A stretch of DNA of 42,276 nucleotides, taken from the NCBI GenBank assembly GCA_002224055.1, contig AZLU01000034.1, forward strand, positions 1-42,276, given 5' to 3'. Positions 10,546 to 19,467 of the stretch are shown here, piece by piece. Position 1 is the first letter of the stretch, and each line of letters begins with the position of its first letter. Under the pieces are notes generated by a model. The model made no database searches, had not been told where the DNA came from, and worked only from the letters and a program-made list of their open reading frames with translations. This DNA is from Pezizomycotina sp. ARF18. Lineage: Eukaryota > Ascomycota. The position numbers and the translations under genes are program-made.

Positions 10546-10690
10546 ACAAGTTGCGTATTTTGTAGGCGACGATGCGCCCGGAGTCGAACGAGTTTAGAGT
10601 AAGGGTATCGAGTGTAAAGACGTGTTTCCGGCGTTCAATGACGAGGTTGAGGTGTACTGCTCCGGCGTAGTCCCAGCGTCCGAAGTCCAT
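10511..10690 (-). CDS. Small orphan protein, family copy 2 (truncated end)
   Basis: ATG is at 10690. The protein begins MDFGRWDYAGAVHLNLVIER and matches copy 1 through LYNP, then ends after eight further residues where the module breakpoint lies. Its TATA box is at 10845-10852. No known domain was recognised. The 3' end is probably lost to the breakpoint near 10535-10545, so it may be a truncated paralogue even though its 5' end and promoter look intact. Confidence 0.45.
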   Translation of the reverse strand: MDFGRWDYAGAVHLNLVIERRKHVFTLDTLTLNSFDSGRIVAYKIRNLYNPQVCTIAST

Positions 10691-10844
10691 GGTGCCTTTT
10701 ATAAACTTAAGGTATTTTGAGAAACAAAGATTTGCTTTGATGATGGAAGACTTGATGGTGTGTATGGAGGTAGCCGCGGTGTTCGGAGGGCGGAATTTGG
10801 GGGTTTTGCTGCTGATGAAACGCGACACAGTGAGGATGAGTTTG

Positions 10845-10852
10845 TATTTATA
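10845..10852 (-). promoter_or_regulatory. TATA box of orphan gene copy 2
   Basis: The minus strand reads TATAAATA, about 160 bp upstream of the ATG at 10690, matching copy 1. Confidence 0.5.
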
Positions 10853-11006
10853 AAATTTACTTTGTCAGAAAAATAGTCCGAACCCCCTCGGCTTCCAATC
10901 CTCACTACGCCTGTTATGTAGATCTCATATAGCTTACATCTTGCCGGATATCTTCTCCAAGCTTCATAAAGCACGCACGCAATGCCCCCCCGTTCGTATG
11001 CCAGTG

Positions 11007-11515
11007 TTTTCTTTTTCGCTAAACTATCGCGCAAGTTTCCCAACCTTAAAAATCACTCGGTGGCCCTAGCCTTCTGTGCAGCATCGTTTCTTCCGCATAC
11101 TTACGATTATGTTTTCTTTTTCGCTTACTGTCGCGCAAGTTTCCAGACGAATTTAGCTGTGGGAATTGGGAAGTTCGGGAGCTTAAGTGGAGTCGGACTT
11201 ACTTTACATGAGCTAAATTTAAAGAGCAACGACTGAATTGCTTTCTTTTTCGCCCAAGTTTCGCTTCCATTGCCGGAGGGAAAACCACGAATCGTGTCAG
11301 CAGTAGCAAGTATTTGCTTTTTTGCGCTATTCATTTGTTCTCCATCATCGATAGGCGAGCCAACTGGTCTGGGAATTGAGGGGCGGTTGCCAGTTACGCT
11401 GACAGAATCCGAGCCGCAAACGAAGCAGGCTGTGTAGCTAAATCAATTATGCTTGCTTTTTCGCTCTTCAGCTTTGCCCTTCTTTGCCCACGCATATTTT
11501 CTTTTTCGCCAATAT
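11007..11515 (+). repeat. Motif cluster B: TTTTCTTTTTCGC...TCGC copies
   Basis: Cores occur near 11007, 11111, 11241, 11314 (TTGCTTTTTTGCGC), 11454 and 11497, all in plus orientation. Those at 11007 and 11111 share the longer form TTTTCTTTTTCGC-N6/7-TCGCGCAAGTTTCC. The segment 11454-11520 aligns with 10054-10125 of cluster A. It ends about 230 bp before the ATG at 11749, as cluster A ends about 260 bp before the ATG at 10377. Confidence 0.6.
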
Positions 11516-11748
11516 ATCGCTCATCTTTTCACCCTTGCTTCGAGGATTAAAGATGGCTGAAGCTCCGGTATCAGGTACGAAGAAATCCATTATTAAAGTT
11601 GAAGAGCAAGACCCGAGTTCTTTCTGACTCTCCACGCGATCTATATCACATTTCTCTGTCTTCTAATCCGGGAGTTCACTCATTGTTTCCAATCACCAAT
11701 AGGATCTCAAATCCCTCAGCCTCGCCCTTCGTGGACTACAGATCGAAA

Positions 11749-14151
11749 ATGCCAAAGGAACGCAAATCCAAGACCCTCAATTACGCAAAATGCTCACAAT
11801 GCCGGAGAGATAGGCAGCGCGTACGTTCCGCACCCTTTATGAAGAAGAATATATGGATTCCGATACTGATACACAAACCATTAAAGTGCACACGGCCGAC
11901 CGACACTGGCCGGAACGGTGCGACAGGTGCAAACAATACGACTTCACGTGTTCGCCGAACTATACAAAGTCAAACGACCCCAGCGTACCGAAATGTACGC
12001 GATGTAAGAGCGACGGGCAGGCGGTAAGAGTTGCATGTCTCGAATGAAAACTTCGTTTCTATGCAACCGTGACTTACAGTTCCTTAGTGCGTTCGAAGAG
12101 ATGGCGCGCAGGAGGGTCCTTGCGAAAGATGCGTGAAGGATAGCGGCCCGGTACTCGAGGAGAGCCCTCCAGCAAGCGGCGAAGTTGTTGTCACGGAAGA
12201 ACACGTTCAAGCAGGCCTAGCGCTCGTGAGTGTAAATCAGAAAATAAAGATTCGGGACAGTATGGAGCTGTAAGTACATCGTTTGACTATTTCGACAAAC
12301 GGTAGGCCGGTGAGAATTAATCACGGTGACATTGTTTTCCGCATAGTCTCCGCGAGATGGACTTTTACAGTACCTACTAGCTTTCCGCAGCGACATCATG
12401 AACCTGGAATGGGACGACTGGTTCCAGCATGGAGAGAAATTCTACCTCTCGAAGGACTGGTCCGGTCGCCTGTACTGGGTCCGTCGGTGGGCTACGACAA
12501 AGCTGGCGGCTCTCACGGCTGAAATTCGGCGCGAGATTAATTCCCATTTAGCCAACGGGAGAGCCATTGAAGCCCAACTACTCTCCTCCCGGTTATATCT
12601 GGATCACTACGAAGAACTCTCCGGTGACCGGTTCCTTAACGTCGGCATCGAATCCTGCAAGCAGACGATCGATACGGATTTAAAGCTAAATCTGGTGTTT
12701 TTAGCGATGTCGAAGCAAGAGCGGCTCGTCCAGAAGTTGGCTACTGAGAGCGAGAAAGGCCGATTATTCGACGGGTCGGATTGGCGCGCTGCCATCGAGA
12801 AACTGATGTTGTGTACAAAAAAATCGTAGATTTCATGCCCACTGCACTCGCCAGTGTGGATTTCCACCTCACTATTCAGAGTGGGATGGCACCACAGAGT
12901 GTGTGGGAGTCACGCTTCTTCAGTCCGCTCCACCGTGCCTGCGCCGCCCGTCATATGCGCGTCGTCGAACGCGTTCTAGAAGAATGGCCGGAGGCCATCA
13001 ATTCCGAAAATCTATCCGAGGAGACACCCCTACACGTCGCCACCCGCTCCAATCACGACGAGGTAGCAAAGCTGCTGCTCGCCCGCGGTGCTTCCAAAAC
13101 GGCACAGGACGGACGCGGTCGTCTTCCGTTCATGTGGGCCTACATGAACAAGAACCACATCTTAGCCCGGGAGCTAGTCCCGCAAGTATTGCACCCCGAG
13201 AGTTACTTTGGAACGTTCAGCATCGCGGACATGAACGGCACGCAGCGCTCCGTCAAGATGAACATTCTGCACATCCTCGCCTACATGAACCTCGTCAGCG
13301 AGCTGAACGCTGTACTCGGGGCAGGTATGGACGTGGATTCGACGTTGGCACATACAATTCCGGCTTCCGAAGAATCCGAAGGGCTCGTAAGCTTCACTTT
13401 AACAGCGATGGCTGTTGCAACGTGGCGCCGAAACGCCGATATTGTCAAATTGCTGTTGGATCACGGAGCGAACCCTGACCTGCAAATCGAGCGCAGCTTC
13501 TTCCTTCCCCACGCAGAATCGCTCGGCGACGTTCAAGGGAAGACCTGTTTGATCTATGCCGTAGAGAACGGTTGGCGGCCGGCATCGAGCTTCTCGTCAG
13601 CCGCGGCGCGAAGATCGGTCATGCCTTGGAGCTCATGTTAACCCCATCAGGCGACCGGGATGTCTTTATGTCTCTAGTAAAAAGTACTCACGGCCACATA
13701 CCCTCGAAAGCTCTCCAATTGCGGTATCCTGCGGTTATCTAGAAGTCGTCGAGTATCTCCTGCAGCAAGGACGTCGTCCCGTGTCTGATCAATACGTGGG
13801 TGTTCCAGCACTACACCGGTCCATCCTGGCGCAAAATATCCCATTTTTGAGCTGCTACTGAAGCACCTTGGGAAAGACGAGGTTGATCTGAGGGATAGCG
13901 CGGGACGCACGGCCTTGCACTGCACATTTAGGGTTGGAGCGCTTGACGCTCAGGCTCATTTCATTAAAGGACTTATAACGCACGGGGCAGATCCGCACCT
14001 TAAGTTCCGGGACCGGTCCTTCTACAGCGTGATCGCTGAGACCACGTTTTGGAAACGCTGTACGGGGAGCTTTTCCCTTGGTTCATCCTTCCGCAGCAGC
14101 GGATTCCAGTTTGAGAGAAAAATGGAAACAGAGTTAGGATATGGGTTCTGA
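11749..14151 (+). pseudogene. Tandem Zn2Cys6-like / ankyrin-repeat protein gene, frame-disrupted
   Basis: Exon 1 (11749-11820) encodes MPKERKSKTLNYAKCSQCRR and ends QR. Intron 1 is 11821-11886 (GTACGT...TTAAAG), intron 2 12024-12087 (GTAAGA...CCTTAG), intron 3 12270-12346 (GTAAGT...GCATAG). Splicing gives cluster 1 (CSQC-x6-C, x10, CDRC-x6-C) and cluster 2 (CTRC-x6-C, x10, CERC, last Cys absent). Next comes a charged helical region (about 12398-12820), then ankyrin repeats from about 12925 (SPLHRACAARHMRVVERVLE, TPLHVATRSNHDEVAKLLLA, ADIVKLLLDHGANPD, ELLVSRGAKI, YLEVVEYLLQQG, GRTALHCTF). Frame breaks lie near 11898, 12366, 12822 (A7 run), 13568, 13692, 13846 and perhaps 14055; most are explained by one missing base in a homopolymer. 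A shorter frame ends at 14114. Zn2Cys6 domains usually bind DNA and ankyrins bind proteins; the actual role is unknown. It may be a functional gene if the breaks are sequence errors. Confidence 0.75.
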
Positions 14152-14780
14152 CTATACTTCATCGTGTCATGAGTATGGTCCTAATCTAATCCATCAAAGG
14201 ACACCAAAAAGGAATAGAACCCATACTATCATGCAAGCGCCATCATAATGAATATCATTGACCTACGTTTTACCATTTAGCATATATATACTCTATACCT
14301 CTAGAAAGGATGGGAATCTTTCAGTGGGAGCGTTGCTTGTATGAAACTGGCCCGTTGTTATTTTGGCTTCAATACAGTACGTCCTCGATTTTAACCATAG
14401 AAACACATCGATTTCTAAGTAGGCCGGTTATCGCAAGAAAAGTGAGTTTTAAAATGTAAGCTCAGTGCCTTCGGAAGGAAGCCTAGACAGGCTCGCTTCT
14501 CTAAGGATATAAGCTTATTTGAATCGATTTCTATGTTTCCGTTAAAGTTGTGAAGCTATTATATTAGAGGCGTGCTTATCGGTAGCTATGTGCTTATTCA
14601 GTGATAAAATTTCTCTTCGGAGGTTCCTACGACAAGTTCATCCTGTCTTAAGAAATCTTTTAATGACAATAGTAGGCCAGTTTGAGTGTATCCACCAACG
14701 TCCTCCCTTAACATCAATATGCTATATTTCCCCATCTTGTTTTCATCGTGTCTTTTCAACAATTCTCGTAGTATTATTCT
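14152..14780. other. Intergenic between convergent genes
   Basis: This is the 3' flank of both the ankyrin gene and the MYND gene. It is AT-rich, with no convincing ORF or repeat. Confidence 0.5.
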
Positions 14781-15528
14781 TCACTGCGTCCACACCGTCA
14801 CGCCCCCATCGTTCCCCAACACCAGCCCGCTCTCCAGGAAGAACCTCAAAGCGCTAACCCACTCGATCCTCTCCGCGGTGCGCCTCGCCTGTTCACTCTC
14901 CGGCGACTTCGAGGGAACCTCGTCCGTCACGCGCGAGCTGTGAGCCGTAGCGATGCACTCCCCGTGCCTACCCACCGGTAAATGCATCATAATATACATC
15001 AGCAAGCACGCTCTATCCACGCCGTTCTTCCTCAAAGCTTCCTCCCCGTGCTTGACGATATCGAGACGGCTCGGCGCGGAATACGAGTAGCAATTAGTGA
15101 TGTTGGTCGTTTTCTCGGCGGCGTGGTTTTCGATCTCCGGGCGTGTGATCTTGTATCCCTTCGAGAGGGACATGCAGACGGCCTTGTTGGGCTCGTTGGG
15201 CTTGTACACGACGTCGACGAAGAGGAGGTATACTATTGTTGGCGGTCTTGTAGAAAGGTTTGTGAGCTGTTTATTTGCCACGCAAAATCGTCAGAAAAAT
15301 GCGTACAATTATAGGGATAAATGGGTATCGTCACCTTTCCAGTGCTTCTTCTGACATTCCTTGCTCTGGAACGTAGAAGATATCGGGTTAGCGCTGAAGT
15401 GATACCCTTTTGCCATTGAATATCGTTAGCAGTGCAACTCACGCAGTACCAGACCATCAGGCAACCACCGCAGCGCATGGTGCCGCCTTTTTGGAGCAGA
15501 CCATGCAAGGGCGAGGCGAACCAGTCAT
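14781..15528 (-). CDS. MYND-type zinc-finger protein, two frame breaks
   Basis: ATG is at 15528 (MTGSPRPCMVCSKK). Exon 1 is 15528-15443, intron 1 15442-15366 (GTGAGT...TTCCAG), exon 2 15365-15335 (31 nt), intron 2 15334-15267 (GTGACG...AAACAG, with a CTGAC branch site), exon 3 15266-14781. Joined, the residues give CMVC-x8-CGGC-x5-C-SKE-C-x6-H, the MYND ligand order; the usual last Cys is not obvious. MYND fingers bind proline-rich partners. The C-terminal part (VDVVYKPNEPNKAVCMSLSK, then IVKHGEEALRKNGVDRACLL) is not a family I recognise. Frame changes are needed near 15479 (one base missing in CC) and near 15235. A minus-strand TATATA lies at 15619-15624. The gene is convergent with the ankyrin gene. 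Confidence 0.7.
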
Positions 15529-15618
15529 CGCGTGGACCTGGGGATTGGAAGCAAGAAAAGTGAGATTGGATACAAAGATTCTTGGAAGTAGGCGCTTGAA
15601 ATACCGAACGGGTGCTGA

Positions 15619-15624
15619 TATATA
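15619..15624 (-). promoter_or_regulatory. TATA box of the MYND gene
   Basis: The minus strand reads GTTATATATCAG about 90 bp upstream of the ATG at 15528. Confidence 0.4.
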
Positions 15625-15688
15625 ACGGGAGGTATAGTCACCAGATATTTATTCAATGTATTCAATTGATGAGCGGAGGAAGAAGAGG

Positions 15689-15748
15689 AAAATAAAAATA
15701 AAAATAAAAATAAAAATAAAAATAAAAATAAAATAAAAATAAAATTAT
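15689..15748 (+). repeat. (AAAAT)n microsatellite
   Basis: About eleven AAAAT/AAAT units in a row, read directly. Confidence 0.9.
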
Positions 15749-16096
15749 AACTCAACCTTAACAATAACCAAAGGAAAGTCACATATTGAACGTTCCAACT
15801 TCTAACCACAACCTCATCAATGAAAACAAATCTATATACAACATGAACAGTAGTATTCTTTTTTTTTCCACCCAGTCCAATTCAAATCTTTGAAAGAACA
15901 TAGGTATAATATCCTCCCTTCGAGCCGAAAGGATACATGATTCTGCTTACACGGTTGCATTCCCCTTCCCCTAAGAATTTACATTGAATTAGGGTAGAGA
16001 AGCAAGAAAGCTAAGTCAATAAGTATATACGGTAGGGAAGATATCGCACGAATCGACAGGAGGAAATGGATGCCTTCCTGCTCCGGTGACTGATGT

Positions 16097-16375
16097 ATGT
16101 TCAGTCACTTGTACTGGCAAGTGAAAAAAAGCCCGAGCAAGACCATGCGTGACCCCGGACCAGTCAGCGTTACCCGGGTTGACAGCGCGAGTTTATCACC
16201 GGATACATGGATCTTCGAATTGAGAATGGCACGTAAAGGGCTAGTTTACAAAGCGGATGCTTCTGACAAAAAGGTGGAATTACCCTTTGCCGAGGGGCAT
16301 CGGCCGGTTACGATGGTCCTCTGGGGCGACGTCCTCGAGATCTGGAAAAAGCGGAAACACTTTGCTTTGGGATAA
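16097..16375 (+). CDS. Hypothetical ORF
   Basis: A 92-codon ORF that may instead start at the internal Met at about 16145 (MRDPGPVSVTRVDSASL). The sequence looks protein-like, with alternating charged and hydrophobic segments (TWIFELRMARKGLVYKADAS, VTMVLWGDVLEIWKKRKHF), but no family was recognised and no intron boundaries are evident. It could be the last exon of a larger gene or a chance ORF. The neighbouring DNA is AT-rich and holds no other coding signal. Confidence 0.3.
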   Translation: MFSHLYWQVKKSPSKTMRDPGPVSVTRVDSASLSPDTWIFELRMARKGLVYKADASDKKVELPFAEGHRPVTMVLWGDVLEIWKKRKHFALG

Positions 16376-17046
16376 GAAAAAACAAAAGAAAAAAGGAGCA
16401 AACAGTAGGAATGTAATATAACGGCATCACAATTTGGAAATACACGCGTCGTGTCAGTTTCAAGTTGAGATTGAAAGATGACAGAATTCGAGAATAACAA
16501 TGGAGGATGTTTAAAGTACAAATGGGCATCAGCAGAGTTGAAAGAAATATTTTCTGTACGTAAGTCACATATGATATTTCTTGGAAGGTGAGCTGCCCGA
16601 GACTGAATAAATGTTCAATGTGTGACAATCTCAACATGGGATTTTGTATTCCATGTTTTTGACAATGTTGGAGAGAACATTAGGGGTATGATATTTTAGC
16701 GTTAGTGTAGGTGAGCTGAGCAAGGGAAACGCTTAGGGCTAAGAGCTTAGAGCTTATGGGTATGGGAAGAAACAGGGAGTAAGAAAAGGAGACAGAAGAA
16801 GGTAAGGGGTTAGCGATTGTGAAAGTGAAGAAAGCAAGAAGAGAGCATCGATAGAAACTCTTCTATATCGGACGGCCAAACTCCAAAAATACACAGGTCT
16901 AGGTAAGTTGCCAACTTGGCAGTAGAGCTTATGTACACGAGTACCGAGGACAAATATAATATCTATTATATTTATCGGGTCGGACTACCGAGCATACGGG
17001 CGCACGCTACCCTGGATGTCCGACGTTGCGGGATCCACGAGCTTGT

Positions 17047-17075
17047 GTTTTTTTACCCCGTGGGGGTAAGAAAAC
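17047..17075. repeat. Short inverted repeat (hairpin)
   Basis: Arms GTTTTTTTACCCC and GGGGTAAGAAAAC are separated by a GTG loop; about 13 pairs including one G-T pair. Confidence 0.7.
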
Positions 17076-17837
17076 GTGTGCATGATCTGCAAAGCCCGCT
17101 TGAGAGCCAACCAGGGTGAGAAGGTTTCTTTTTCTGACGACCAGCTTATGAAGCGAAAAAGCAATGGCTTTGTCTCAATGAGCTGCATCGTCTCTGTACT
17201 GCGATTGAGACCTTAGTGTGGATGAGTTATTCGGGAGCTCCGATAGCCTGGGATTGCCTGGATCCTCAGAGCACATCTTGTCCTGTAGCTTTAGGAGCCT
17301 ATATTGTAGGAATCACAACACGTGTGAAGATATATAGATCACTAACGCCTGTAAGGTCGGGCTAGTGAGAATATCGCCAACCAACAGACAATAAGATAGC
17401 ATGAGCTGGCTCTTACATTGCACGATACATATAACAGCCCAGCAGCTAAGTATCAACCCTTCTATACATTGCTTTTCCCCAGCTAGGATTTATCGATAGA
17501 CGCTCTGCGCACTATATTCTTCTTGTCATAGCACGAAGCAGAATTTTCATTACCGGCTCAACTTCGGAAAACATTAACTAGGTAAATAGGCGTCCGACAC
17601 CAATACTAAACGTTTATAAGAAAACCTCCACCGATGACCCTGCGCCGCGCGCCAGGGAGTTTCCATGCAACTCCTGCTCCGACAGATGTTAGTATAGAAT
17701 AAACACTTCCGAGAAGAAGGAACAACCAAGACGCTAAACGAGGAGCATGACAAAATAGCAAAAGCAATGGCTTCTAAACGTGGCAGCCACGCAATAAAAA
17801 AGAAGAAAAATCTTACATTTCCGAAACTGCAGGTCCC

Positions 17838-17865
17838 AAAAAAAAAAAAAAAAAAAAAAAAAAAA
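17838..17865 (+). repeat. A28 homopolymer
   Basis: Twenty-eight consecutive A residues. Confidence 0.95.
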
Positions 17866-19398
17866 CCGTTTTCCAGGTAAAATAAATTACCCAAAATAGC
17901 AATCGTCAATTTCGAAAAGCTCTTATTCCGAATAAACATTGTTGTATGAGTTTTTACTTATTGTCGGGCTAAAGTCGTATTTTGGTTCGTGGAGGGAGGT
18001 TTAGCGTCGATGAAAATGCGGAGATATATCTCATTGGCTCGTCCTCTTGAGCCGTCGGTTTTTGCCGTATTGAAAACGCCACGGGAAACTGCCCGACACT
18101 CCGAGTCATTCTCGTCGCCTTTTAACAAACATCGCCATTGGACGAAAAAATTTCAATATCAGATTTTTAACGATCGTCAACCATGCAGGTCAGAAGTCCA
18201 CGTTTTTTTCGTTTCGCAAAAGGGGGCTTTTTGAGGGATTTTTCTGTTGAACATATCCATTGTTTCAAAAGCAAGGCGCCTCGTGTCGAGAGCTCTCTCG
18301 AAGGACTCGGATTGAAATTTGTCAACCTTCGTCCGTATCCATGTTCGTGATCCTCTCTTTGGTTTCGGTAGTTACCGTACCGTAAGAATACTCCCAAGAC
18401 ATGTTATTCACCAAGCTTTACCCCAGACTCTTAGTAGGGAGCTTGGTCTCTTAGCAAATTCTTGTGTCGTTGTGTCGGTCGAGAGTCGAGCAACGACATG
18501 AACCCAGTACCTAGTACCCAGCGCCAGCGGAAGCAGATCCAAATCCCCGTAAAACTGTCATTGATCATAATTCACGTTCATATTAATAGAGCCCGCCAGA
18601 GCGTAAAGCGGGAGTATGGTCCAATAACAAAGTACAATAAAGTCAGCTTTTTAGGGGTCATCCATGATGCCTATAGCAATCCTGCAGAAGATAGTCCCAA
18701 AGGGATTTGATTACCATTTCAAGACGATAAACCCAACAATGTGACAGAAACTTGGACGAGGTTGTCATACATTCTACCGGTAGGAAATTGGGAAGAAACC
18801 CCCGGAAAGACTCCTATCGGAAGGCGATACGAGTTCGCTCTTGCTTGGTTGGAGCTCTTGGCCCATCTCACCGCGCACAGGCAAGTTTTTTTTTACTTTT
18901 ACAACATCGTGACGGTGGTATTCCCTGTCCTTCCCCCTCCACTGGAACGTTTTTCTCCACAAAAAAGCTTTTCGCTCTACATTCGCCTCCCCACATGGCC
19001 CATGAAAGACATACATGGTATTTTGGCGCTTGGCTAGCTTGGCGTTTATTAAAGGTATGTTTTTGTAAAAGGAACCCGAGGAGGAAACGGCAATCATTCG
19101 GTGGTCAATATGCAATACGTACTCTTTTGTTCACGGAAGAGACTTTCCTTGCACAGGATATTGTATTTCATCGCAATATGATCGACAGGCAATATCCCTA
19201 TTATCAATATGCATACAACGATATCCAGCAATCATGGGGTATTGCGAGAATTTCTACCGGTAGTTAACGAAAGTAATCTCATGAAAAAACTGACCGGTCG
19301 CAACAACGCATATAAAGAAGGACAAATCCTCGCCTTCCTAAACCGATCCTCCCTTTCTTCTCTCCATCATCCCTCGATCATTCCTCACCTCATCCTCT

Positions 19399-19404
19399 TA
19401 TAAA
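19399..19404 (+). promoter_or_regulatory. TATA box of the transporter gene
   Basis: TATAAA lies about 65 bp upstream of the ATG at 19468 and follows a pyrimidine-rich tract. Confidence 0.5.
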
Positions 19405-19467
19405 GCTTACTTTGCTATTTCTACCACGAGAGGGAACACACGTCTTAATAGATACACATTTTCAATC

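Larger units (their letters stand above)
16376..19397. other. Long intergenic stretch
   Basis: No convincing gene was seen. It contains a perfect-looking hairpin at 17047-17075 and an A28 run at 17838-17865. The 171-codon ORF at 18752-19267 shows no domain and has an odd composition, so it was not called. Confidence 0.45.

Noticed and set aside
11599-12027. 142-codon ORF starting upstream of ATG 11749
   Set aside because: It reads through intron 1 and out of frame after it. The splice-aware model restores both zinc clusters and is preferred.
18752-19267. 171-codon plus ORF upstream of the transporter
   Set aside because: No domain, composition rich in Arg/Ser/His typical of chance frames, and an overlapping ORF in another frame. 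It covers DNA upstream of the transporter TATA box.
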